From Furfurilactobacillus siliginis (GTDB lineage: Bacteria; Bacillota; Bacilli; Lactobacillales; Lactobacillaceae), in assembly GCF_001437435.1 (NCBI RefSeq), contig NZ_JQCB01000002.1:1-46861 (forward strand): a stretch of DNA of 46,861 bases. Direction: 5' to 3'. A program made the translations under genes and the position numbers. Numbering within the stretch: position 1 is the stretch's first letter; every line of letters begins with the position of its first letter. The notes below the pieces were generated by a model that was not told where the DNA came from, did not search any database, and saw only the letters and a list, made by a program, of their open reading frames with translations. Below, piece after piece: positions 31,226-38,381 of this stretch.

Positions 31226-34200
31226 ATGGCAAATGGACCATTAGTGTTGGATCTGTTGCATCCGATTGACTCGGTTTTACAGTTTCCAACGATTGGAAGG
31301 GTTAAGGATCAGAATGTTAGCTTGCCACTTTGGGTTAAAGAAGACAGTCGGCCAAAGGATCTAACTGGTTATGATATTGGATTTTATGGACGTGATGCTA
31401 AAGGTGTTGCCAAGATTGCGACGCAAGATGTAGTTGGGCCAGCGATTCAAGCAGGCCGCATCTCGTTCACGATGCCGGCACCAATGTTTCGAGCAGCAGG
31501 CGAGTATCAAGAAGCGTGGTTTCGGATTGAAAAGGATGGTGAGCTAGTTAGCTCACTCAACGTTAGCTTTAATGTGCTTGAAAATAACGTTGAGTTTGGT
31601 GTGGATGATGAACCATTCGTTTCTGATATTGATAAATTAATTGCTAGTCTTGAGGCTAGTGCAAACAAAGAACTTGGAGATATTCGCAGTCAGGTAAATG
31701 ACCTATTGACTCATGTTAATGATATGACTGATCAATCATTAGCTCAGGTAAAAACAATTAGTGAACGCTTAGGCGCGATTCAGACACAGATTGATGCAGG
31801 GGATGTGGTTACGCGGCAGCAGTTTAATCAAGCTGTGAGTGATCAGAACAACACAATTGATGGTCGTTTCGAGGCAATCGTTAAAACGATTACGGATGGT
31901 AAACCAAAAGGTTACTATGACTCATTAGCAGCGCTTAACGCGGCACTACCGAATGGTTCAGATGGTCTATACGCTTTCACTTCAGGAGATTCAATTCATC
32001 TTGCGTGGTGGAAAGACAGCGCATGGTATGACTTAGGCGTTTATAGTGGCAAGGAATTGTCAGATGTTGAAAAAGCTAACCTAGTTTCGTTAGCGATTCA
32101 AAATGGCAATTACCTTCATAACGCAGATCTAAACGATTCGGACAATTCATTTGGTCCATATAGAGCGAATACAGCGCAGACGAAGCTCTCACGACAAGAT
32201 GATGTTGATGGACTCAACTGGATGATTGCTCAAGGAACAGATGATACCAGCACTTATAAGGGATTTGCTGCTACTTATCCAGCCAATAGTGAATTCAGTT
32301 ATCGCTTATATTATGACGCAGATGTTCACTTCGTTGTTCGTAACAGGACGAGCGTTAAGATGCCAATCACAATGACCACACATTATTGTGATGCTAATGG
32401 TCAGATCCTGGCTAATTTGACCAACTTTAGCGGACAAGTTGTGGACGCTAAAGCCGATTTTAAGTACCACACGAAAATTGCCAAGCCACTTAACCTGGTC
32501 ACTAACGTTAACCAAGTCGATCACGTTGACGTGATTGTTTATTCCGAACGCCCAGATAATGTCGATTTCGGGTTAGCAAATATGATGATTGAAAATATCT
32601 ATTTCAATCAAAAGGATTTATTGGCGAATACGTATCGGTCTAATTTATTAAATAACGCAGATCTGATGGAGGCTGGTAACAGTCCATATGTCAAGAATTC
32701 AAACGTTAATAGTTATCAAAAGTTTAACTGGCATGGGCGCAATTGGTTTGAAGTGGTTGGGACAGATAACACGACGGCATATAAGGGTTTCAAAATTCCT
32801 TATTCGTTATCAGGTAACAACGATTTCATGAAGTACTGTGATCTAAACTTACGGCCACTAATCGCATCTACGACGGATACGACTGTTCAGGCAACAGTTC
32901 ATTACTTAGCATCTGACGGTAGAATTCTAATTAATAAACCAATGGGAACACACTTTAGCCTCCGAGCTAATAAGGATACTCGCCTTAAGCTGGTGGTTCA
33001 GAGCCCATTTTCACAAAGCTTAGATTTAACACAGATTGTTAGCGCAGAAGTTGTGTTCATGTCTGAGAGGACAGACAACGTTGATCTATTAGTGACTGAT
33101 GCGATTTTGGCTAAACGTGATGACGCATTAATCGACTTTTCTGAAAGTAAATCGGCTAATTATGTACAGAATCCTGACTTGGTTAGTTATAGCAACACGC
33201 CATACTACGGTGTTGGATTGGTTAAGACTGAGTATCGCCCGCAATTCAATAACAAGAACTGGGTTGTAGCAACCAATAGCGATGATACTGTCGGTGATAA
33301 AGGGATTAGTACTCGAATTGATCTGATGAACGATCACGACTACAGACGTTGGTTCACAATGGACATCGCCACTAATCTATATATTAAGCAGAATGCGAGT
33401 GTTACGTTGTTGGCTCTAATCAAGGATGCATCAGATAAGGTGCTGAATACGGTTAAATTAATTGCTAACCAAGCAGTGACTGCGAACGTCGAATACAGAT
33501 TAAAGGCAAGCCTTAATTCTGAACAGTTATTACCTTATTCTTCTAATTCACACCACGTAGATTTATTAGTCGTGGCAAAGGGCATCACGGATTTAGTTAT
33601 GTATATGACTGGGTTCACTGTCACTCAGCGATATCAACAAAGCAATCTGGAACAACTAGCCAATAAATCACGATTACCACTCGTCTTTCTTGACGGTGAT
33701 GTGACAGGAATGAGCAAGGACAAATCTGTCGCAATGAACTTTAGATTAAAAGACCATAGTCGTGAATTGACTGGTTATGCGAAGGTTGGCTGGCAGGGCG
33801 ATAGCTCGATTAACTATGCGAAAAAGAACTACAAACTTAAGCTGTATTCTAATTCTGGAATGGTTAACAAGCTAAAAATCAAACCTTTCGCTGGCTGGAA
33901 ATCCGATAGTGGGTTCAACCTTAAGGCTAACTGGATTGATGCAACGCAGATGCGTAATCTAGTTAATGCTCAACTTTTTGCAGAGGTGACTGCTAATCGT
34001 AAGAATGTAACAGATCTATTAGACACAGATAACTTCGGCGAAGTTAAAGGTGAGCCTGTAGTCGTAATTTTAAATGGTGAAATCTATGGTCTCTATACGT
34101 TCAATACGAAGAAGTCGGATGGACTATTCGGCATGGATGACGATAAAGGCAATCAGGTTGTTATTAGCGGCGAGATGAGAGGTGACGCGATCTCATTTAA

Positions 34201-34816
34201 ATCAGACGTGGCCAAGCTCGATGGAACTGATTTTAACCTTGAGTATCCCGATGATTTAACTACACTCACGGCAGATAATGTTAAGCAACTTTTAACATGG
34301 GTCAAAAATGTGAGTGATGCAGATTTTGTTGCACAGCAAGATGATCATCTGGATGTTAATTCAATCATTGATTACGCTATTTTCGCTAATGTGATTTTGG
34401 GTGTCGATTCGCTCGACAAGAACGTATTATATTCAACCTGGAACGGCAAGAAGTGGTCCGCAATTGCATACGATCTCGACACAGCTTGGGGGCTGAAGTG
34501 GGATGGAGCCGAGTTGATCGATTTGAGTAGCAACTTGTGGAATATGAACGACAACCAACTTTTCGTTAAAACACTTCGTAATAATAAGGATTTACTTAAG
34601 CAACGTTATGCTGAACTACGTTCTACTGTGTTGAGTGCGAGTCATATCATTGGGATTTTCAATGAGCGCATTAATCGAGTCGGGCAGGAAAATTATGAAC
34701 TGGATACGACTCGTTGGCCAGCAATTCCGTCTAAGGGAATAACTGATTTAGCACAGATTCGAAAGGCTGTATATCAACGCTTAGCAATCGTTGATGATCA
34801 GCTTGATAAGCTTTAG
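31226..34816 (+). CDS. BppU-like baseplate protein with tandem repeats and CotH-kinase-like C-terminus
   Basis: The 1196-residue protein starts with a BppU-like beta domain (about 1-130, LDLLHPIDSVLQFPTIGRVK). A coiled coil follows (about 140-215), then a short domain (YYDSLAALNAALPNGSDGLY). Three divergent repeats of about 170 residues begin near 292, 472 and 643. They share NADL/NPDL starts, D-T-x-x-Y-K-G, and HVDVIVYSERPDNVDF-type ends. From about 811 to 1196 it has CotH-family motifs: KKNYKLKLY (865), LKANWIDATQMRN (about 900), VVILNGEIYGLYTF (945), VILGVDSLDKNVLYS, and AYDLDTAWGL (1081). It probably binds the host envelope; whether the CotH part is an active kinase is unknown. Confidence 0.85.
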   Translation: MANGPLVLDLLHPIDSVLQFPTIGRVKDQNVSLPLWVKEDSRPKDLTGYDIGFYGRDAKGVAKIATQDVVGPAIQAGRISFTMPAPMFRAAGEYQEAWFRIEKDGELVSSLNVSFNVLENNVEFGVDDEPFVSDIDKLIASLEASANKELGDIRSQVNDLLTHVNDMTDQSLAQVKTISERLGAIQTQIDAGDVVTRQQFNQAVSDQNNTIDGRFEAIVKTITDGKPKGYYDSLAALNAALPNGSDGLYAFTSGDSIHLAWWKDSAWYDLGVYSGKELSDVEKANLVSLAIQNGNYLHNADLNDSDNSFGPYRANTAQTKLSRQDDVDGLNWMIAQGTDDTSTYKGFAATYPANSEFSYRLYYDADVHFVVRNRTSVKMPITMTTHYCDANGQILANLTNFSGQVVDAKADFKYHTKIAKPLNLVTNVNQVDHVDVIVYSERPDNVDFGLANMMIENIYFNQKDLLANTYRSNLLNNADLMEAGNSPYVKNSNVNSYQKFNWHGRNWFEVVGTDNTTAYKGFKIPYSLSGNNDFMKYCDLNLRPLIASTTDTTVQATVHYLASDGRILINKPMGTHFSLRANKDTRLKLVVQSPFSQSLDLTQIVSAEVVFMSERTDNVDLLVTDAILAKRDDALIDFSESKSANYVQNPDLVSYSNTPYYGVGLVKTEYRPQFNNKNWVVATNSDDTVGDKGISTRIDLMNDHDYRRWFTMDIATNLYIKQNASVTLLALIKDASDKVLNTVKLIANQAVTANVEYRLKASLNSEQLLPYSSNSHHVDLLVVAKGITDLVMYMTGFTVTQRYQQSNLEQLANKSRLPLVFLDGDVTGMSKDKSVAMNFRLKDHSRELTGYAKVGWQGDSSINYAKKNYKLKLYSNSGMVNKLKIKPFAGWKSDSGFNLKANWIDATQMRNLVNAQLFAEVTANRKNVTDLLDTDNFGEVKGEPVVVILNGEIYGLYTFNTKKSDGLFGMDDDKGNQVVISGEMRGDAISFKSDVAKLDGTDFNLEYPDDLTTLTADNVKQLLTWVKNVSDADFVAQQDDHLDVNSIIDYAIFANVILGVDSLDKNVLYSTWNGKKWSAIAYDLDTAWGLKWDGAELIDLSSNLWNMNDNQLFVKTLRNNKDLLKQRYAELRSTVLSASHIIGIFNERINRVGQENYELDTTRWPAIPSKGITDLAQIRKAVYQRLAIVDDQLDKL

Positions 34817-34845
34817 TAATTACTGATAGAAAGAGGGAAAAACAT

Positions 34846-35262
34846 GTGATCGGTCCACAGATGACCCATATGTTAATCTGGAATGAATTGCAGAAGATGG
34901 AGCAGATGTATATGCTCCATCTTTTTTTAGCGGTCATGGTTGCAGATGTGGGGTTAGGAACCGTAAAAGGACTCCTAACAAAGAAGATGGATAGTACCGC
35001 GGGAACCAGAGGACTGGTCAAGCATCTAACGATGTTAGTGACTACGTTGTTTGGCTTTTTCTTTGCAGATATTGCTGGAATGGGTAATTACGCAAGCATT
35101 TTTATCGTCTTTGGAATCATTCAATACGGAAACAGTTGTGTTGAGAATTGGTGCCAAATGGGATTGCCATTCCCAAGAAAATGGCGCACCTATCTTAATA
35201 AACTAAAGGATGATGATGGAAACCTAATCGACTATCCAAACGTATTTAAGAAAGGAAAATAG
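34846..35262 (+). CDS. Holin
   Basis: The 138-residue holin resembles the phage_holin_4 (toxin secretion/lysis) family. Membrane helices are LHLFLAVMVADVGLGTVKGL, a middle helix (HLTMLVTTLFGFFFADIAGM) and FIVFGIIQYGNSC. Between the first two is the family motif TKKMDSTAGTRGLVKH. It ends in a charged cytoplasmic tail. GTG 34846 follows GAGGG at 8 bases. The endolysin starts 2 bases after its stop. Confidence 0.88.
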   Translation: MIGPQMTHMLIWNELQKMEQMYMLHLFLAVMVADVGLGTVKGLLTKKMDSTAGTRGLVKHLTMLVTTLFGFFFADIAGMGNYASIFIVFGIIQYGNSCVENWCQMGLPFPRKWRTYLNKLKDDDGNLIDYPNVFKKGK

Positions 35263-35263
35263 C

Positions 35264-36541
35264 ATGAAAAAAAATAAACTGTCAAAATTTCTGGCAGCCT
35301 TTATGGCTGTTTTTATTTTGGCATCATTTCCTGTATCGGCGTTAGCTGCTAAAGGTGATCAAGGTACTGACCTAAGCCGCTATCAAGGTTACACAGCAGT
35401 TAAAGGCTATGCATCTGACAAGTTCTCAATCAGTCAGATGGGCGGGGATGTCAATGGGGCAATCTATGACCAAGATACCTATTCTAGCCAAGTATCAACG
35501 GGTATTGCTCAAGGGTTGCGAATGCATACCTATATCTGGGATCAAGGTGTGGTGACGTATGCAGAAGCTGACCGAATGCTTGATTACTTCTTGCCACGTG
35601 TGCAGACGCCCAAAGGTTCTATTGTTGCTTTAGACGTTGAAGCAGGGGCACAGAATACGGCTGTAATTGATCACTCATTGCAACGGATTAAGAATGCTGG
35701 CTACACGCCAGTTCTTTATGGATACAAGAATTTTCTACAGACCAACACCGACTTGGTGTACTTGTCATCGAAGTATGTTTTGTGGTTAGCGGAGTACCCT
35801 AACTATGGGGTTACTCCATATCCAAACTTTAACTACTTCCCAAGCTGGAATAACATTGGCTTATTTCAGTTCTCAAGTACGTATGTAGCGGGTGGTTTAG
35901 ATGGCAATATTGATTTAACGGGTATTACTGATAATGGCTACACGAAGCATGATAATCCGAAGACGAATACGCCTGCGGTTGAGGCTGGTAAGCAGGCGGA
36001 CGACACGCCAAAGAAAGCTATCACTAATGATTTCACGGTTAAGGTGAACTTCGGCGCTACTCGTTGGGCTACAGGACAAGCCATTCCTAACTGGGTTAAG
36101 GGTAACAGCTACAAGGTTATCCAAACTTCAGGTAACCGTGTCTTGTTAGACGGCATTTTGAGTTGGATTGATCGCTCCGACGTTGAAATCTTAGCGACTA
36201 ACCAAGCGCAGCCTGCATCACCACAAGCAAGTAACGTTTACACCGTGCAGTACGGTGATTCATTGAGTGCGATTGCTGCTAAGTTCAACACTAGTGTATG
36301 GGCTTTACAGAGTGCCAACGGGATCCAGAATGCTAACTTCATTATGGTTGGTCAGCAACTGCGAGTTAATGGTGGTCAATCGCAACAAGCAACATCAGCG
36401 CAACGTGTTGTTTACGCAGAACCAGGCGACAGCTACTGGTTAGTTGCACAGCAACTAGGTGTTAGCTGGACCTATTTAATGAGCAAGAACGGGGCAAACC
36501 AATACTCCGGAATGCGAGTTGGGCAGACGATTTACTACTAA
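35264..36541 (+). CDS. Endolysin: GH25 muramidase, SH3b and two LysM, with signal peptide
   Basis: The 425-residue lysin has a Sec signal peptide (about 1-29, hydrophobic FLAAFMAVFILASFPVSALA with AxA-type end). A GH25 lysozyme domain spans about 32-225 (GTDLSRYQGY and the DxE pair in IVALDVEAG). A bacterial SH3 domain follows (about 248-312), then LysM repeats at about 325-368 (YTVQYGDSLSAIAAKFN) and 381-425 (VYAEPGDSYWLVAQQLG). The export signal suggests holin-independent translocation, as in Oenococcus phage fOg44. A strong terminator follows. Confidence 0.93.
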   Translation: MKKNKLSKFLAAFMAVFILASFPVSALAAKGDQGTDLSRYQGYTAVKGYASDKFSISQMGGDVNGAIYDQDTYSSQVSTGIAQGLRMHTYIWDQGVVTYAEADRMLDYFLPRVQTPKGSIVALDVEAGAQNTAVIDHSLQRIKNAGYTPVLYGYKNFLQTNTDLVYLSSKYVLWLAEYPNYGVTPYPNFNYFPSWNNIGLFQFSSTYVAGGLDGNIDLTGITDNGYTKHDNPKTNTPAVEAGKQADDTPKKAITNDFTVKVNFGATRWATGQAIPNWVKGNSYKVIQTSGNRVLLDGILSWIDRSDVEILATNQAQPASPQASNVYTVQYGDSLSAIAAKFNTSVWALQSANGIQNANFIMVGQQLRVNGGQSQQATSAQRVVYAEPGDSYWLVAQQLGVSWTYLMSKNGANQYSGMRVGQTIYY

Positions 36542-36573
36542 AATTAAATAACCATGCTATAGATTTATTGATG

Positions 36574-36612
36574 AAAAAAGCCCTCATTCCGTTTGGAGTG
36601 AGGGCTTTTTTT
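36574..36612. terminator. Strong bidirectional terminator after the lysis genes
   Basis: AAAAAAGCCCTCATTCC-GTTT-GGAGTGAGGGCTTTTTT has a 17-bp stem with one mismatch, flanked by A6 and T6-T8 runs. It closes the late operon and insulates the accessory genes beyond it. Confidence 0.95.
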
Positions 36613-36645
36613 GTGGAATTAAATACGAAAAAGTTCGTATAAGTG

Positions 36646-36674
36646 TTGATTATAGTTCGCTTACGTGTTATATT
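36646..36674 (+). promoter_or_regulatory. Predicted sigma-A promoter of the accessory module
   Basis: TTGATT (36646-36651), a 17-base spacer and TATATT (36669-36674) lie 25 bases before a GTG start. An inverted repeat TACGAA-AAAG-TTCGTA (36624-36639) just upstream could be an operator. Position after the terminator indicates expression independent of the late operon. Confidence 0.7.
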
Positions 36675-36699
36675 ATATACATGGAAGGGAGGTAAGACA

Positions 36700-36810
36700 G
36701 TGGCAAAGAAAAAGAAAAAAGAGCCTGAACAAAAGCTAACTCAACATTTAATGAATGTCCTAATCATTCTTCAAATAATTGAGCTAATCAAAAAGCTGTT
36801 CAAACTCTAA
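36700..36810 (+). CDS. Micro-peptide with Lys cluster and one membrane helix (36 residues)
   Basis: GTG 36700 is preceded by GGGAGG at 8 bases. The product is MAKKKKKEPEQKLTQHL followed by a helix, NVLIILQIIELIKKLFKL. A polybasic head and a hydrophobic C-terminus suit a small inner-membrane peptide. It is the first gene after the predicted promoter. A hairpin AAGGGC-GAAA-GCCCTT (36822-36837) follows the stop. Similar size and layout occur in type I toxins and small holin-like or regulatory peptides; no choice can be made. Confidence 0.55.
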   Translation: MAKKKKKEPEQKLTQHLMNVLIILQIIELIKKLFKL

Positions 36811-36876
36811 AAGTAAAAGGTAAGGGCGAAAGCCCTTGCTTTGTTGTACCGTCATTATAACAAGGGAGATAATAAA

Positions 36877-36963
36877 ATGAAACAGATGAGTAAAACCAAC
36901 GTGCTATTAATTGTTCTAATTGTGTTAAACGTGATTAACATCATATTAGACTTTGTAAAGTAG
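36877..36963 (+). CDS. Micro-peptide, single membrane helix (28 residues)
   Basis: ATG 36877 follows GGGAGA at 7 bases. The product is MKQMSKTNVLLIVLIVLNVI followed by NIILDFVK, almost entirely one membrane helix. It lies 66 bases after the first micro-peptide and 9 bases before the HTH gene. Two successive tiny membrane peptides with good ribosome binding sites argue against chance. Confidence 0.5.
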   Translation: MKQMSKTNVLLIVLIVLNVINIILDFVK

Positions 36964-36972
36964 GTGGAGACT

Positions 36973-37203
36973 ATGGCTAGAATAAATTTAGACAGTAATG
37001 ACTATTTAGGGGCTAAGGAAGCTGCTGTGATTTGGGGAAAAAACGAAGCGTACGTGCGCAACAGTATTCGCCAATCTCCCAAAAAATGGCCTAAGGGCTC
37101 ATATCGATTGTTTGATAACCGCCAGATTGTTGTGACAGTTGAAGGCATGGAATCAGCAACAGGAGAACCCGATCCAAGAAAAAATAAAACCGCCGCCAAT
37201 TAA
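36973..37203 (+). CDS. Small HTH protein
   Basis: The 76-residue protein has an AlpA/MerR-like helix-turn-helix (YLGAKEAAVIWGKNEAYVRN) followed by a wing (KGSYRLFDNRQIVVTVEGME). Proteins of this form are frequent singletons in lactic-acid bacterial genomes and mobile elements. I chose ATG 36973 (AGGTGG upstream) over GTG 36964. Its TAA lies in the loop of the following terminator. It could regulate the micro-peptide promoter or act as excision-related DNA binder; both are inference. Confidence 0.7.
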   Translation: MARINLDSNDYLGAKEAAVIWGKNEAYVRNSIRQSPKKWPKGSYRLFDNRQIVVTVEGMESATGEPDPRKNKTAAN

Positions 37204-37216
37204 GGTAGCGGTTTTT
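37186..37216. terminator. Terminator between convergent accessory genes
   Basis: AAAACCGC..CC-AATTAA-GG..GCGGTTTTT forms a 10-bp stem with a 2-base internal loop, T5 on the plus strand and a T-rich tract on the minus strand. It serves the HTH gene and may also end leftward transcripts. The 110 bases to its right (37217-37326) contain only a 23-codon minus-strand frame (37215-37286) after GGAGGT with an ATT start. Confidence 0.85.
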
Positions 37217-37326
37217 AATATGCAATTTCAAATACATAATCGCCAATGACAACAATCAATATGGATCCTTCAACATAAAATTCAATCTTTCTACCTCCAA
37301 CTATTACATACGGAATTTATATAAGA

Positions 37327-37650
37327 TTACTCGTCCCAACGTTTTTTCTTTTGAATTACGTCGAAGCTATTAGGCCAGTAATCCTTTTCGGTAAATCCGA
37401 TGTACTCAATGCTTAGCTGTGTCTGCTTGCGCAATAACTTAATAACTAGCTGCAAATACTCAAGTGTGTACTGATCAATCGTGTGCAGGGGGATTGAATG
37501 TTGTCGACGCCCCTTAGGTTGAATGATGAAGAAAAAATTGAACTGCTCATCGTATATATTTTTCGTACATTGAATGTGGTATAGCGTGTGCGGAGCACGT
37601 TTGAACAGCTTGTTGATGCGTTCCATGATTATTTTCACGTCGTTATTCAT
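37327..37650 (-). CDS. Second gene of SOS-box operon, unknown function (107 residues)
   Basis: The product (MNNDVKIIMERINKLFKRAP; YDEQFNFFFIIQPKGRRQHS; YTLEYLQLVIKLLRKQTQLS) is a basic alpha/beta protein without membrane segments or recognised motifs. Its ATG overlaps the stop of the upstream gene (ATGA), so both are translated together. Expression should follow the promoter at 37895-37923 that contains a LexA-type box. Confidence 0.7.
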   Translation of the reverse strand: MNNDVKIIMERINKLFKRAPHTLYHIQCTKNIYDEQFNFFFIIQPKGRRQHSIPLHTIDQYTLEYLQLVIKLLRKQTQLSIEYIGFTEKDYWPNSFDVIQKKKRWDE

Positions 37651-37868
37651 GAACGCAGCCTCAGGTACGTGTTACCTTTGCGTTGAACGTAGTAACTGTG
37701 AGTGTCCTCAATCCAGTGGTCAAAAGCATTTTGAATCCTGGCCATCTGTTTAAAATCACCATCTGTTTTTCTATAGATTGGTAGCACACTCACAAAGAAC
37801 TGTGCACCGATGTTTACATTCAATAATTGTGCTAGCCATTGCTGGTCTCTTGTACTCTTCATTTGCAT
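37647..37868 (-). CDS. First gene of SOS-box operon, unknown function (73 residues)
   Basis: I chose ATG 37868 (GAGGTG 6 bases upstream), because the longer frame to 37895 would begin inside the predicted -10 hexamer. The product (MQMKSTRDQQWLAQLLNVNI; FFVSVLPIYRKTDGDFKQMA; YYVQRKGNTYLRLRS) is small, soluble and aromatic-rich. No family is recognised. It is the outermost protein gene at the attR end, transcribed away from it. Confidence 0.7.
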   Translation of the reverse strand: MQMKSTRDQQWLAQLLNVNIGAQFFVSVLPIYRKTDGDFKQMARIQNAFDHWIEDTHSYYVQRKGNTYLRLRS

Positions 37869-37894
37869 TTTCAACACCTCGTTTTGATGCATCA

Positions 37895-37923
37895 ATTATA
37901 CGAACAAGTGTTCGTAAAAGCAA
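37895..37923 (-). promoter_or_regulatory. Promoter with embedded LexA/SOS box
   Basis: On the minus strand TTGCTT (37918-37923), a 17-base spacer and TATAAT (37895-37900) form a promoter. The spacer and -10 edge carry TACGAAC-N4-GTTCGTA (37899-37916), containing CGAAC-N4-GTTCG, the consensus LexA box of Bacillus-type Firmicutes. LexA bound there would block transcription until DNA damage. Confidence 0.75.
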
Positions 37924-37928
37924 ATAAA

Positions 37929-37954
37929 AAAAGACTACATGGCGGTAGTCTTTT
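37929..37954. terminator. Bidirectional terminator near attR
   Basis: AAAAGACTAC-6 bases-GTAGTCTTTT is a perfect 10-bp stem flanked by A7 and T4. It lies upstream of the SOS promoter and would insulate it from transcription entering from the tRNA side. Confidence 0.8.
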
Positions 37955-37984
37955 ACTGCTGTTTGTGAATAACCCGTCTGTATT

Positions 37985-38037
37985 TATCGACGAAATGTCG
38001 ACGAGGTGAACGAAATGTCGACGAAATTCGTCGACAT
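37985..38037. promoter_or_regulatory. Right integrase arm-type sites (predicted)
   Basis: ATGTCGACGAG (37995-38005), ATGTCGACGAA (38015-38025), a partial copy at 37986 and an inverted copy TTCGTCGACAT (38027-38037) repeat the motif seen at 299-320. Two direct TAACTGCA octamers 11 bases apart (38091-38098, 38102-38109) lie between these and the core and could be excisionase sites. Confidence 0.6.
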
Positions 38038-38114
38038 TGATTGTATACTAACTACATCATAAACGCTGTTATAAAGGGCGTTACGGTAGCTAACTGCATA
38101 TTAACTGCAACGTG

Positions 38115-38134
38115 ATTTATGCAACAAGTGGGGT
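38115..38134 (+). repeat. attR core (20-bp direct repeat)
   Basis: Exact copy of the 223-242 sequence. Positions 38120-38134 are the last 15 bases of the tRNA-Arg gene (minus strand). The tRNA remains intact at this junction, the usual result of integration into a tRNA 3' end. Confidence 0.93.
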
Positions 38135-38193
38135 TCGAACCCACGACCCTCGGTTTAGAAGACCGATGCTCTATCCAGCTGAGCTATTGTTGC
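38120..38193 (-). tRNA. tRNA-Arg (anticodon TCT)
   Basis: The minus strand gives GCAACAA...TTGTTGC acceptor stem (7 bp) with discriminator A. It has a D-arm (GCTCAGCTGGATAGAGC), an anticodon stem TCGGT/ACCGA with loop CTTCTAA, and a T-arm GTGGGTTCGAACCCCAC. The 3' CCA is not encoded. A strong promoter lies 19 bases upstream. The prophage occupies the downstream side. Confidence 0.97.
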
Positions 38194-38211
38194 GTGTTGG
38201 ATAACCTATTC

Positions 38212-38240
38212 AGTATAGAAAAGCGGTGCGTGTGTGTCAA
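38212..38240 (-). promoter_or_regulatory. tRNA-Arg promoter
   Basis: On the minus strand TTGACA (38235-38240), a 17-base spacer and TATACT (38212-38217) match the sigma-A consensus closely and point at the tRNA 19 bases away. Confidence 0.9.
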
Positions 38241-38381
38241 TTTAACTTTTGTAGAAGACGCTGTTTATTTTTTTAGCAAAATTGATGAGAACAAGATGTA
38301 TTGCAAACAAAGTATAATGCTGGGACAATGTGAGTATTAATATTGTCTATCAAGGTAACTTGAATTTACCTGGGGGATTTC

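Larger units (their letters stand above)
223..38134. mobile_element. Temperate siphophage prophage, integrated in tRNA-Arg
   Basis: The element is bounded by exact 20-bp direct repeats. It holds, in order, integrase, lysogeny control, early/replication, packaging, head, tail, baseplate and lysis genes, then a short accessory region. All structural modules have full-length reading frames, so particles could in principle be made. The P27-type small terminase with an adjacent HNH nuclease and an HK97-type head suggest cohesive-end packaging. Apparent defects are confined to the control regions: a lysogeny gene (1912-2286) and the antirepressor (4959-5729) each carry one in-frame stop codon. No RecT/Redβ-type recombinase, helicase or helicase loader gene was recognised, so replication probably relies on host enzymes recruited by the replisome organizer. 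Confidence 0.95.

Noticed and set aside
36624-36639. TACGAA-AAAG-TTCGTA as a second LexA box
   Set aside because: The half-sites lack the C and G of CGAAC/GTTCG at the required N4 spacing, so it is listed only as a possible operator of another repressor.
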